Shown here: positions 25,221 to 34,329 of the stretch, piece by piece
How positions within the stretch are numbered: position 1 is the first letter of the stretch
How the letters are laid out: each line of letters starts with the position of its first letter
NCBI GenBank assembly: GCA_905199755.1
Contig: CAJKHT010000020.1
Span: 1-37,763, forward strand
Direction: 5' to 3'
DNA: 37,763 bases
Origin: an uncultured Eubacteriales bacterium
GTDB taxonomy: Bacteria > Bacillota > Clostridia > UBA1381
The notes under the pieces: model-generated
The model's database searches: none
What the model was told of the DNA's origin: nothing
The model's input: only the letters and a program-made list of their open reading frames with translations
Translations under genes and position numbers: made by a program

Positions 25221-26759
25221 TTATTTTCTGTTCAAAAGACTGCGTATCTCCTCAACCTTAAGTACCCACAGCAATGCGCCGTAAACGGCTATTCCCGTTA
25301 TTCCGCATGCGGCAAGGACAACCACGTTTCCGGCAAAGCCGGTAAATCTTCCTGCCGTAAGGTGATAAACACCGTACACCGCCGCCGCCATAATAAGCGT
25401 TGATACAATTATCTTTGCTATACTGCCGAAATCTCCGGCACGAACCGTCCCGGGGCATTTTTTCGCAATGCACACGGCATTTAGCACCGCATTGCATATA
25501 CTTCCGCCTGCCGCCGCAAGCGCCAGACCGTTCACGTGCAGGAAGTTGAAAAGTATATATGCAAGCACTATATTGAATACCATACTGATTATGGAATTAA
25601 TCATAGGTGTTTTGCTGTCCTGCATGGAGAAGAAGGATTTTGAAAGAATTTCGTTCACGGCAAGCCCCAGCATGCCTATCGAATAGCAGCTTAATGCCTG
25701 CGAAACGATTACCACCTTATCGGAGGTAAATTCTCCGTGCTCGTATATAAGGCTTGTGACCGGATTTGACAGCAGTATAAAGCCTGCCGTCAGCGGCAGT
25801 ATGATTATCGCAATTGCTTTAAGCGATGTCATCACAAGCTGCTGCGCCTCCTCGCGGTTATCCGAAGCATTTGCGCGCGACAGCTTGGGGAATATCAGAT
25901 TTGTCACCACAAACGAGAAAATACCCGTTACTATAAGATACAGTCTGTTTGCATATTCAAGCGACGAATACGCACCGTCTATTCCCGATGCAAGCCTTGA
26001 ATTTATGATTGTATAAAGAGGCTGCACCCATGTGCTTATAAGCATGGGTCCCGCAAGCAGGAGCGCCTGCTTTATGTGCTTATCCTTAAGCCTGAAATCC
26101 GGACGGTATCTGAATTTGAACTTTATAAGCGACGGTATCTGCACCACCACCTGCAAGGACCATGCAATCACCATTGTGACGGCAAGCCCCTTTACGCCGA
26201 ATTTCTTTCCGAAAAGTACAAAATATATTATAATCGCCAGGTTTGACACAAGGCTTATTATTGACGGAATGTTATATTCTCCGAACGACTGCAAAATTCC
26301 CACAAACGAAAATGCCATGCCCGTGAATATTATCATCGGGAACATTATTGTCGTAAGCGAAACCGTGAGCGCATGCTTGTCTCCCGTGTATTCGGGCGCT
26401 ATGATGTTTACCAGCGGATCGGCAAATATTATTCCTAACAGCGATATAACCACCGTAATCATCAGTATAACGGTAACGAATTTATTTGCGAATTTCATTG
26501 CGCTGTCCTTGTTTTCCTTGGTCATTATGTCATTGAAAACAGGGATAAACGTAGCGCTTATTACTCCGCCCACCACCATGTCAAACAGCGTGGTCGGCAG
26601 CTTTGATGCCGCCATGAATGCGTCCGCCTGCATGCCCGTTGCGAAAAACGCGGCTATAAGCGAATCGCGTATAAGTCCCAGAAGCTTTGCCGCAAATGTT
26701 GCCGCCGCCATAAAGCCTGCCGTCAGGAGCATTTTTTTACCGGAATTTTCTTCACTCAA
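25221..26759 (-). CDS. murJ: MurJ/MVF-family lipid II or polymer flippase
   Basis: A 512-residue, roughly 14-segment MOP-superfamily flippase of the MurJ (MviN) type, opening with AATFAAKLLGLIRDSLIAAFF and ADAFMAASKLPTTLFD, which are MurJ hallmarks. MurJ flips lipid II. Because this copy lies inside a surface-polymer operon between a ligase and CsaB, it may instead flip the undecaprenyl-linked polymer unit; both are possible. The start is TTG at 26759, eight bases after GAGG. Its C-terminus ends with a short charged tail. Confidence 0.9.
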   Translation of the reverse strand: MSEENSGKKMLLTAGFMAAATFAAKLLGLIRDSLIAAFFATGMQADAFMAASKLPTTLFDMVVGGVISATFIPVFNDIMTKENKDSAMKFANKFVTVILMITVVISLLGIIFADPLVNIIAPEYTGDKHALTVSLTTIMFPMIIFTGMAFSFVGILQSFGEYNIPSIISLVSNLAIIIYFVLFGKKFGVKGLAVTMVIAWSLQVVVQIPSLIKFKFRYRPDFRLKDKHIKQALLLAGPMLISTWVQPLYTIINSRLASGIDGAYSSLEYANRLYLIVTGIFSFVVTNLIFPKLSRANASDNREEAQQLVMTSLKAIAIIILPLTAGFILLSNPVTSLIYEHGEFTSDKVVIVSQALSCYSIGMLGLAVNEILSKSFFSMQDSKTPMINSIISMVFNIVLAYILFNFLHVNGLALAAAGGSICNAVLNAVCIAKKCPGTVRAGDFGSIAKIIVSTLIMAAAVYGVYHLTAGRFTGFAGNVVVLAACGITGIAVYGALLWVLKVEEIRSLLNRK

Positions 26760-26780
26760 AAGCTTTTCCTCCCCTCAGCG

Positions 26781-29006
26781 TCAGTTGCTTTCATAAAGGC
26801 TTACGGCAAGCTTTGCATTTACCTCCGCCTGTTCTTTCAGATATTTGCAGCGTACCTTCAAATCATTTTTTATGTTATCGTAATCCGCCATACATCTGTC
26901 CGCAAGCTCACAAAGCTCGTTGGCACTTACATTTTTTACATCGGCATAAAGCTTCTGATGCGTGTATTCCATAAAGCTGACAATCTTCGGATCGTATGCA
27001 AGTCCTATAAGCGGAACGCTTTTTGCGGCGCTGTATATAAGGCTGTGCAGTCTCATTCCTATGCACATATCAAGCTCGCCGAATACGCTCATTATTTCTT
27101 CCACGCTCATATCGAAATCGAATATATACGACTTCGTTTTCATGAGCGACATTATGCTTCTTGATACCGCCTCGTCCTTTTCACGCTGCATGGGTATAAA
27201 TACGGGTGTCATGCCGTATTTATCGGCGGCATAATCGCACATATCGGCAATGCTCTGTTCAAAGCCGTGTCCGCTGTTTGCCCAGCGCCTTACGGAAACA
27301 CCGAGTATTTTGCCGCTTTTGATTCCGAGTCCGTCAAGCAGCGCTCTGCCTTTTTTGCCGTTGTTATTTGTTTCGTCAAGACCGAAAACGGGATCTGCCG
27401 TAATTTTAATCTGCGGCTTTGTAACACCGATTTCCTTTAATATATTGCGCGATGCCTCGTCCCTTAACGTTATAAGCTGCACCCTGTTAAGCACCGATGC
27501 GGTATGCTCCGCATTGAGCTTTTTGTTTAAAGGTCCTATTCCGTTCGCATAAAGCATAACCTTAACGCCGCGCTTAACCGCCATGGAAATAATCGCAAGG
27601 TAGTACCGGAGCGATTTCGTGCTTGTTCTGTCCTGAATAAGCGTACCTCCGCCCGATATAAGCATTTCCGCCTTTTTCATGTGCTTCATTACTGACGGTA
27701 TATTTATTCTGTTTATTGATTTTACTCTGTAGGTTCGTGCGGTTTCCTCGGGATTTGCACTCAATACCACAATGTTGGGGCTTTCCTTGTATCTTTTAAT
27801 ATCCTTTATAATTGCATTTAAAAGTGCATCGTCACCGCTGTTTTTAAAGCCGTAATATCCCGAAACAAGTATTTCCTTGTTCTTTGAAAGCGCCCATTCG
27901 TACACCTTCATCGTATCGGAGGTCATTCTCGCAACGGAATATTCGCGCTTTATAAGCTCGCGTCCGTACACGCCGAGATTTTTTCTCTCGTCATCGCTCA
28001 TACGCACAAAGCGAATTATATCGTTATATATAAGCTCCGCTGATGACTGCTCGCAGCCGCGGCAGCAGAAATTCGTGTCAATTCCCACTTGCAGTCTGCT
28101 TTCGTCAAACAAGCCGATGTATCCCTCGTTTCCGGCGATTACAACGGGTTTTTCCGCCGCCATCGCTTCAAGCGCGGCACGGCTTACTCCCACAAACAAA
28201 TCACACGGTGCAACAAGCTTGTTTATATCCGTTCTTGCACCCGTCAGCACGATTACATCGCGCTCCGAGGCGCTGTTTACACGTTCGGTCATTGCCTTTA
28301 CATTATCGAAATCGTCGCCGCCGCCGACTATAATAACTTTCAGATTCGGTATTTCCTTTAAAAGGCGCGGTACAGCCTCGATAAGCTGCTTTGCGGCAAG
28401 ACTGCGCGATTCGTCCATACGGCTTACATATGAAATTACAAATTCACCGTCTTTTATGCCAAGCTCCGATTTTATATCGGTGCAATCGGTGTCGGGCGAG
28501 AATTTTTCGGTGTCTATGCCGTTTATCGTAACCTGTATGTCGCTTTCGGGGATTTTGTAGTTATCCATGAGGTACGTTTTGATGTCCTCCGATACCGCAA
28601 CCGTTTTTTCGCCCCAGTCGGTTATATATTTAAGTCCGTATTTCGTGGTAAATACCCAGTGTGCCGTTGTCACAAACGGGAATTTCATTCTCTTTTGCAG
28701 TCTGCCGAGTATGAATGACGGTATTCTCGCATGAGAATGGACTATGTCTATTTTTTCTTTTTTTATAATATCGGCAAGCAGCCTTATTGATTTTATCACA
28801 TTAAACGGATTTTTGTTCTGCAGCGGAACGGTATAATGCTTTATGCCGTCCTGTTCAAGCTCTTTTTCGTACAATCCGCCGTTTGAGGTAACAATTACGT
28901 TAAAGCCTCTGCGTTTCAATTCCTTTGCCAGCTCAACCACATGTGTTTCGGCTCCGCCGATGTCAAGCTGCATGAGTGATAAAAGAATATTCGTTCCTTT
29001 TTCCAA
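26781..29006 (-). CDS. csaB: Fused glycosyltransferase 4 - polysaccharide pyruvyl transferase (CsaB)
   Basis: 741 residues with two complete modules. Residues 1-372 are a GT4 glycosyltransferase (LDIGGAETHVVELAKEL at 14-30, VSRMDESRSLAAKQL, IIVGGGDDFDNV, ALEAMAAEKPVVIAG). Residues 378-741 are CsaB (LVSGYYGFKNSGDDALL at 380-396, MLISGGGTLIQDRTS, VMLYANGIGPL, DMCIGMRLHSLIYSA). CsaB transfers pyruvate from phosphoenolpyruvate to a sugar of the secondary wall polymer, which SLH domains then bind. In Bacillus and Paenibacillus CsaB is separate; the fusion links sugar addition to pyruvylation. TTG start at 29006 after AAGGAG. First gene of the operon. Confidence 0.9.
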   Translation of the reverse strand: MEKGTNILLSLMQLDIGGAETHVVELAKELKRRGFNVIVTSNGGLYEKELEQDGIKHYTVPLQNKNPFNVIKSIRLLADIIKKEKIDIVHSHARIPSFILGRLQKRMKFPFVTTAHWVFTTKYGLKYITDWGEKTVAVSEDIKTYLMDNYKIPESDIQVTINGIDTEKFSPDTDCTDIKSELGIKDGEFVISYVSRMDESRSLAAKQLIEAVPRLLKEIPNLKVIIVGGGDDFDNVKAMTERVNSASERDVIVLTGARTDINKLVAPCDLFVGVSRAALEAMAAEKPVVIAGNEGYIGLFDESRLQVGIDTNFCCRGCEQSSAELIYNDIIRFVRMSDDERKNLGVYGRELIKREYSVARMTSDTMKVYEWALSKNKEILVSGYYGFKNSGDDALLNAIIKDIKRYKESPNIVVLSANPEETARTYRVKSINRINIPSVMKHMKKAEMLISGGGTLIQDRTSTKSLRYYLAIISMAVKRGVKVMLYANGIGPLNKKLNAEHTASVLNRVQLITLRDEASRNILKEIGVTKPQIKITADPVFGLDETNNNGKKGRALLDGLGIKSGKILGVSVRRWANSGHGFEQSIADMCDYAADKYGMTPVFIPMQREKDEAVSRSIMSLMKTKSYIFDFDMSVEEIMSVFGELDMCIGMRLHSLIYSAAKSVPLIGLAYDPKIVSFMEYTHQKLYADVKNVSANELCELADRCMADYDNIKNDLKVRCKYLKEQAEVNAKLAVSLYESN

Positions 29007-29025
29007 AGCTTTCTCCTTTTCTTTA

Positions 29026-29094
29026 AAGCTGTATTTAAGATACAGCTTGTACCATTATATATGTTATTATAATAAAAATCTTATGAAATAGCAA
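29026..29094 (-). promoter_or_regulatory. Promoter and leader hairpin of the surface-polysaccharide operon
   Basis: Minus strand TTGCTA (29089-29094), 17-base spacer, TATAAT (29066-29071). The leader then contains a perfect 9-bp hairpin (29026-29034 / 29040-29048, arms AAGCTGTAT and ATACAGCTT) just before AAGGAG and the TTG start, which could modulate translation. Confidence 0.6.
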
Positions 29095-29136
29095 GCATAA
29101 CACACTTTTTTATTGAATTTGTAACATAATCGGCAA

Positions 29137-29163
29137 ATAATACGGTAAGATATACCGTATTAT
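29137..29163. repeat. 11-bp perfect inverted repeat between holA and csaB
   Basis: ATAATACGGTA (29137-29147) and its exact complement (29153-29163) with a 5-base loop. It lies about 100 bases past holA. On the minus strand the tail TTGCC gives no strong U-run, so it is a weak terminator or a binding site. The flanking 29160-29265 has related ACCGTA/GCCGTATA words and no gene. Confidence 0.5.
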
Positions 29164-29265
29164 ACACCGAAAAGATGCGGTATAGATTGCCGTTTGACGG
29201 GGCGACAATGTATTTTTATACTTTGAGCTCCGGAAAACCGCGAGATATGCCGTATATCTTCGGTG

Positions 29266-30285
29266 TCAGTTGTTGTAATATATACATTCTGCAATATACT
29301 GCTCTACTCCTGTCCACATATCCAGCTTTCCGAGCTTGATTTCATAGTCTATTTCCGGAATACGCATTACCATGCGTATGAGAGCCTTTTCGGAAAAGCT
29401 TTTGGCGCTGTCGATGTACTTGTTTGCGATATATGGAGATGTGCCGAGCGCCGCCGCTGCCTCGCCGGACGATACATTGCCGAGCGTTTTTGCCTTTAAA
29501 AGCTTTTCGGCGGTCGCATTTATGAGATACAGAACTCCCATAGCACTCTCGTTTGAGGTGCGCATACCGCCCGCGGTTTCCATGGCTTTGTTTGCGTCAT
29601 GGCGCATTATTGCGTCCGTGAGGTCAAACACCTGCACCTCCATGGATTTTGAAACCACCTTATCCACATCTGTCCGTGTTATTTCCTCATCACAGTAATC
29701 GAGCAGCTTTTCAAATTCGTTTTTCAGGCTGTTTATGCCTCTGTCGCAGACATTCACAAAGTAACGCGCCGTGTCCTTTGACATTTTCCGTTTTGCCGTA
29801 AGCGCCTCCTTGTTCACCCATGTGACCAAATCGGTCTCGCTTAAATAATCAAACTCAATCGGCACACCGCTCTTTAAAAACGCCTTATATGTCAGCGAAC
29901 GCTTGTCAACCTTTGTTTCGTCGAATATTACAACCGTGTCACTGCTCACATGCTTGAATTTTTCCTGCCAGAAATTTTTTATTTCCTCGTTGGGACGGTT
30001 AAAAATGCCGCTGTCCTTTATAAGTATAAGCTTTTTTTCAGCCATCATCGGAAAGCTTTCCCATGCCGAATCAAGCTCCGACAGCTCCGTGTCGGGACCC
30101 TCAAACTTCATATAGTTAAATTCGGGAAAGCCGTTGTCCGGAACAAGCTTTTTTATTCTTTCCGTATACAGCTCCTTTAAGTAGCTTTCCTCGCCGTAAA
30201 ACAGATACAGATTTTCCGTTTTTCCGCCCTTTAAATCTCTTTTAAGCTTAAGCAGCGCATCGCCCGTACTCTTTTTATATGCCAT
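29266..30285 (-). CDS. holA: DNA polymerase III delta subunit
   Basis: Clamp-loader subunit of about 339 residues that opens the beta clamp. Seen: N-terminal AAA+-like fold with NLYLFYGEESYLKELY (residues about 23-38), domain II with VIFDETKVDKRSLTYKAFL, and the helical collar domain (VQVFDLTDAIMRHDANKAM, then ALGTSPYIANKYIDSAKSF). Delta lacks a working ATP site, as expected. The ATG at 30285 follows GAGG and overlaps comEC by 11 bases, so the genes are translationally coupled; comEC-holA is the standard Firmicute order. The usual next gene, rpsT, is absent. Confidence 0.93.
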   Translation of the reverse strand: MAYKKSTGDALLKLKRDLKGGKTENLYLFYGEESYLKELYTERIKKLVPDNGFPEFNYMKFEGPDTELSELDSAWESFPMMAEKKLILIKDSGIFNRPNEEIKNFWQEKFKHVSSDTVVIFDETKVDKRSLTYKAFLKSGVPIEFDYLSETDLVTWVNKEALTAKRKMSKDTARYFVNVCDRGINSLKNEFEKLLDYCDEEITRTDVDKVVSKSMEVQVFDLTDAIMRHDANKAMETAGGMRTSNESAMGVLYLINATAEKLLKAKTLGNVSSGEAAAALGTSPYIANKYIDSAKSFSEKALIRMVMRIPEIDYEIKLGKLDMWTGVEQYIAECIYYNN

Positions 30286-32602
30286 AATCAATACCTCTTC
30301 TGAAATTATCTACCCTTATGTTTCCGCTCATATCGGAGATTATCCGTATGTCGCCGTTCAAATCCGTCCTCATTATTTCGGTATTTTTAAGACGGTCAAG
30401 CACCTCGGAAGCCGGAAATCCGTAGGGGTTGTTTTCACCGAGACTTATTATCGAATACAAGGGAGCTGCGGCACTTACAAATTCCATTCGTGCAGAATAT
30501 TTAGAGCCGTGATGCGGAACTTTCAGCACGTCCGACTGCGGAATACTGCCGCGGTCAACAAGATTCTTTTCCGCATACCTTGTCATATCTCCCGTAAAAA
30601 GACAGTTGAACTCACCGTATGAAATATTTATCAGAAGCGATGTATCGTTTTCGTCATCACTTAAACGGGTTTCTTCATTGGGAACAGTGATTTCGGCACA
30701 CAGACCGTCGCCGAAAGTGATTTTCATGTTCGAGTTCACATACCACACCGCAGTATTTTGTTCTTTTGCCTTTTCTTCAAGCAATTGTCTCCATTCGCTG
30801 TCGGGCATGGTATCGGGCATAAATATATTTTTAACTTTTATATTGTCAAGTGCGGCAGCGATTCCCTGCACATGGTCCTTGTGATAATGGCTTACAAATG
30901 CCGCATCCGCAGCGGTTATCCCTTTGTCTATGAGATACGGCAGATAGATATTTTCACCTGCATCATAGTCGGAATATACTTCGCTTCCGCCGCCGTCAAT
31001 GAGAAGCTTTGCGCCGAGCGGACGGCTTATCACCGCACCGTCACCCTGACCGACATTTACAAAATCAACCTCTATATTATCCAGATTTACAACATATATT
31101 CCGATACACGCGGCAAATGACACTGCCGAAACCGCCGCAAGAAATTTCGAGAAGCTTACTTTCTTCCTTATAATATATGCCAGAGCGCCGACAGCCGCCA
31201 TATATGCGAAAATGAACAGCTTTGACGGAGTACCGACATAAATTCTCGAAAGCGGCAGAGTGTCGATATACTTTGTAACATTAAACATTACCGCCGTCAT
31301 TGAGGTTATGATTTTGCCTGCGATAAGCGAGCTGCCCGTTAATGCAACGGATACAAGGAAAAACGGGGCGCACAGCATTATTACCGTTACGGCAGGATAC
31401 ATTACGAGTGCAGCCGCTATGGAGTATACGGATAAGCTGTTAAAGAAATATGCCACAAGTGGCAGCATGCCGAAGGTGCATAACGTACCCACAATAACGG
31501 TACGGATTGCCCATGTCTCCCTTTTGAATATTTTAAGCCCTATTATATAAGGATAAAACGCACGTATAAAAGCCGCACCGACGGCGGAAAGGATAAATCC
31601 CGAATTGAAAAGTATCAGCGGATTTATAAGTCCTGCTCCGATAACTGCGATTGCCAGCACGTCAAAATAATACGCTTTCTTCAAAAATCTCCGCAAAACC
31701 GCAGCGGCAATCACAAAAAGTCCGCCCCTCACGAACGAACCGCTGCCCATATTGAAGATTACAAATACCGCAAAAACGGCTATCGCAATAAAATCTCTGC
31801 GTTTTTTGTTTATGACGGACGCCGTTGCCGCTATTGCCGTATTGAGCAGCATTATATGTATATATGACGGATTGAAAAATCTGCGCATGGCAGTGCGCAG
31901 CAGCAGCGACTTTGTTTCGTCGGAAAAATCGTGCATATTTCCCGCAATCACCGCTTTTACGGCAGCCGCCCAATCACCGGTGTAATATTTATCAATCAAT
32001 TTGTCAATACTGTATTTTATATTCGCAGCAGCCATACCGAGCCCGTTTCCCTCAATCCGCATATCGGACGGCTGCGCCGCCGATGCCGTAAGGCGGCTGT
32101 TTATCCTGCGCTGCTTATAGTACTGCGCGGTATTGAAGCCGCTTTCGTTAAGCTGTGCGGGCAAATCTTTTAAAGTGCCGGTAAACGAAACAACGTCACC
32201 GCAGCCGAATATATCCTTGGAATACACTATAAGCTTTTCATTAATTTCCTCGGTGTTATCCTCCGAGCTGACGCTGCGCGCATCAACCGTGTATTTCATA
32301 ACCTCGCCGGACTTATACGGGACATCGCATATTCTGCCCGTTACGGTTATATCCTTTGATATATATGAGCAAAGCCTGCTGAATTCATCAAGCGTGGTAT
32401 ACTTATACAGGAATGCGCCCGCGGCAAAAGCAAGCACGGCAAATATAAAGATATATCTCACGCTGTGCCGTATAATTGTTTTTACAAGCTCCGTAATAAA
32501 AGCACCCGTGCATATAAGTAAAATATTTGCAAAGCCTACTGTATTGGCAAGATAAATTCCCGACGCAAAAGCCGCCGATATAATTCTTATATCCACAATC
32601 AT
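30275..32602 (-). CDS. comEC: ComEC/Rec2-family DNA uptake channel protein
   Basis: A 775-residue membrane protein that carries incoming single-stranded DNA across the membrane in natural transformation. Order: N-terminal membrane segments and DUF4131 region (to about 190), the central Competence domain with many membrane segments (about 215-500), and a C-terminal metallo-beta-lactamase-like domain with NVGQGDGAVI, LLIDGGG, HYHKDHVQG (metal ligands), CLFTGDM and VPHHGSKYS. Complete and without frameshift. The start is uncertain: ATG at 32602, ATG 32611 or GTG 32596. A good promoter lies close upstream, giving a very short leader. Other com genes are not in the window, so competence is not shown. 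Confidence 0.92.
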   Translation of the reverse strand: MIVDIRIISAAFASGIYLANTVGFANILLICTGAFITELVKTIIRHSVRYIFIFAVLAFAAGAFLYKYTTLDEFSRLCSYISKDITVTGRICDVPYKSGEVMKYTVDARSVSSEDNTEEINEKLIVYSKDIFGCGDVVSFTGTLKDLPAQLNESGFNTAQYYKQRRINSRLTASAAQPSDMRIEGNGLGMAAANIKYSIDKLIDKYYTGDWAAAVKAVIAGNMHDFSDETKSLLLRTAMRRFFNPSYIHIMLLNTAIAATASVINKKRRDFIAIAVFAVFVIFNMGSGSFVRGGLFVIAAAVLRRFLKKAYYFDVLAIAVIGAGLINPLILFNSGFILSAVGAAFIRAFYPYIIGLKIFKRETWAIRTVIVGTLCTFGMLPLVAYFFNSLSVYSIAAALVMYPAVTVIMLCAPFFLVSVALTGSSLIAGKIITSMTAVMFNVTKYIDTLPLSRIYVGTPSKLFIFAYMAAVGALAYIIRKKVSFSKFLAAVSAVSFAACIGIYVVNLDNIEVDFVNVGQGDGAVISRPLGAKLLIDGGGSEVYSDYDAGENIYLPYLIDKGITAADAAFVSHYHKDHVQGIAAALDNIKVKNIFMPDTMPDSEWRQLLEEKAKEQNTAVWYVNSNMKITFGDGLCAEITVPNEETRLSDDENDTSLLINISYGEFNCLFTGDMTRYAEKNLVDRGSIPQSDVLKVPHHGSKYSARMEFVSAAAPLYSIISLGENNPYGFPASEVLDRLKNTEIMRTDLNGDIRIISDMSGNIRVDNFRRGIDYGI

Positions 32603-32628
32603 CACCCACATTCATACGTATATGCTAA

Positions 32629-32657
32629 ATTATATCAGACAATATATTACTTTTCAA
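32629..32657 (-). promoter_or_regulatory. Promoter of comEC-holA
   Basis: Minus strand TTGAAA (32652-32657), 17-base spacer, TATAAT (32629-32634). The predicted start of transcription is only about 10-25 bases before the candidate comEC start codons. Confidence 0.75.
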
Positions 32658-33047
32658 CGGGGCTGAGGAACATTTTTTTAAGTTGTGTAACATTCATGTA
32701 ACACAACATATATGTACAGGCTGTTCCTTTGTAACTTTACGGTAATTTTACACTTTTTGAATTTTTGCAATTTTGTTTATTCTGTACATTTTTCTGTGTG
32801 TTTTATCATGCATCTATGTACTTTCGTACATAAATCGGCATATTTAACACCGAATTTATGCCGTAATTGTTACCGTTATGTTACAAAACGATAACATAAA
32901 TTTTAAATAACTGTTGACAAATGCCGAAAAAGGGTGTATAATGCCTTTTGTAATGTTTTTGAAATATTTTAGTAATTCGAGTGTAATTTGGTAACCGTGC
33001 GGAAATATTAAGGCGGTTGATTGCACATACTCAGGAGGTCATTATTT
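32658..33047. promoter_or_regulatory. Hairpin-rich regulatory region upstream of the NlpC/P60 gene
   Basis: No gene lies in these 390 AT-rich bases, but there are four inverted repeats: 32682-32707 (11 of 12 pairs, arms GTTGTGTAACAT), 32815-32832 (TATGTAC/GTACATA, TTTC loop), 32836-32863 (CGGCATA/TATGCCG) and 32876-32899 (TTATGTTA/TAACATAA). GTAAC or GTTAC recurs in and between them. A perfect sigma-A promoter follows: TTGACA (32914-32919), 17 bases, TATAAT (32937-32942). The transcript leader is about 100 bases and ends in AGGAGG. No known riboswitch pattern was recognised; the c-di-AMP (ydaO) riboswitch, common before such genes, is not evident. Confidence 0.6.
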
Positions 33048-34256
33048 ATGAAGAACTTAAGACATTCAATTGTTGCTATGATAGCAGTTGCAATGATCAG
33101 TTCGCTTGCGGCGGCACAGGCGTCCGATGCAAAAAATTCAAAATACATCGCATCGGGTATAAATTCGGGCGCGGCGCAGCAGAGCATAAGCATAACGGAC
33201 GACACGGATAAGAATGACAGCACAAAGGAAGAAGCACCCGAACAGACATACAGTGTTGAACAGGAATTGGCAGAGCACCCCGAGGCAGCGGCTAAGGTTA
33301 ATCTCCAGAAAGCATATGTTTCGCTTTCGAGCGGTACTCTTAACGTAAGAGAAAATCCGTCAACGGAGGCAAATGTTACGGGCGAGCTTAACGCATGTGA
33401 TGAGGTTTCCATACTGGGCAGCTCAGAGGGCTGGTGTCAGGTATCATATGACGGCGGAAAAACCGGATATGTGAGCTCACAGTCGCTTACAAACGACAAA
33501 TCCATGGCGGAATACAACGCTATGCACTACAATAACTACAAAAGAGCAATCGTAAGCACAGGCAGCGGCGTAAAGGTACGTTCGGAGGCAAGCACCGAAG
33601 CAAGCGTTATAACAGAGCTTGGCGATAACACACCCGTTGTTTCGCTCTGGGCAGAAGGTGATTTTATAAAAGTTGCATACGGTGACAACTATGACGAGGG
33701 TTACGTTATAAACACCGCAATATCACTCACGGGAGAATGGATTGCGAAATCAACCGTATCAGGCAAGCAGCAGGAGGCTGCGGAGGCAAAGGCAGCGGCG
33801 CAGAGAGCAAAAGAGGCGCAGGAGGCCGCAAAGAGAGCCAATGTTGATGAAAGCACAATAAAAGCCGTTACGGCAGCATCGGCTTCGGCTTCATCAAAGG
33901 GACAGGCTATAGTAAACACGGCTATGCAGTATCTCGGAGTTCCCTACGTATGGGGCGGTACTTCTCCGTCGGGCTTTGACTGCAGCGGTCTTGTACAGTA
34001 TGTATGCCGCAAGAACGGCATAAGCGTAAACCGCGTTGCCGCAGACCAGATTAACAACGGAACACGCGTAAGCAGAAGCAATCTTCAGCCGGGCGATCTT
34101 GTATTCTTCGGTCCGCGTTCAATACATCATGTCGGAATTTATATAGGCAACGGACAAATGATTCACGCTCCGCAGACAGGTGATGTCGTTAAAATAACTT
34201 CGATTAATTCTTCGTATTATTCATCACAGTATGCAGGTGCGGCAAGAGTATATTAA
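33048..34256 (+). CDS. Secreted SH3-domain NlpC/P60 peptidoglycan endopeptidase
   Basis: 402 residues. A signal peptide (1-25, MKNLRHS then hydrophobic to AAAQAS) is followed by an acidic linker, two bacterial SH3 domains (about 88-147 and 166-227, each with LNVRENPSTEA- or VKVRSEASTEA-type cores), an Ala/Glu/Lys-rich helix (240-265) and a C-terminal NlpC/P60 domain (285-402). Catalytic residues are C312 (FDCSGLV), H361 (HVGIYIG) and H373 (MIHAP). It should cleave stem peptides in the wall, as a daughter-cell separation or remodelling hydrolase. ATG at 33048 follows AGGAGG; the antisense ORF at 33008-33412 is a shadow. It has its own complex upstream region and terminator. Confidence 0.95.
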   Translation: MKNLRHSIVAMIAVAMISSLAAAQASDAKNSKYIASGINSGAAQQSISITDDTDKNDSTKEEAPEQTYSVEQELAEHPEAAAKVNLQKAYVSLSSGTLNVRENPSTEANVTGELNACDEVSILGSSEGWCQVSYDGGKTGYVSSQSLTNDKSMAEYNAMHYNNYKRAIVSTGSGVKVRSEASTEASVITELGDNTPVVSLWAEGDFIKVAYGDNYDEGYVINTAISLTGEWIAKSTVSGKQQEAAEAKAAAQRAKEAQEAAKRANVDESTIKAVTAASASASSKGQAIVNTAMQYLGVPYVWGGTSPSGFDCSGLVQYVCRKNGISVNRVAADQINNGTRVSRSNLQPGDLVFFGPRSIHHVGIYIGNGQMIHAPQTGDVVKITSINSSYYSSQYAGAARVY

Positions 34257-34272
34257 TATTCAAAAAAAACAC

Positions 34273-34309
34273 AAAAAGCAGAAATCCCAAACGGCGGTTT
34301 CTGCTTTTT
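34273..34309 (+). terminator. Terminator after the NlpC/P60 gene
   Basis: 12-bp stem AAAAAGCAGAAA / TTTCTGCTTTTT with a 13-base loop, ending in a U-run. It works in both directions by symmetry, and lies directly before the ribosome site of the next gene. Confidence 0.85.
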
Positions 34310-34329
34310 TAAACGAAAGGAAAATAATT

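Noticed and set aside
32943..33047. c-di-AMP (ydaO) riboswitch in the leader of the NlpC/P60 gene
   Set aside because: The leader is only about 100 bases and lacks the G-rich conserved core; nothing resembles the aptamer.
33008..33412. 134-codon minus-strand ORF over the start of the NlpC/P60 gene
   Set aside because: It is antisense to a signal peptide and SH3 domain, with no ribosome site.
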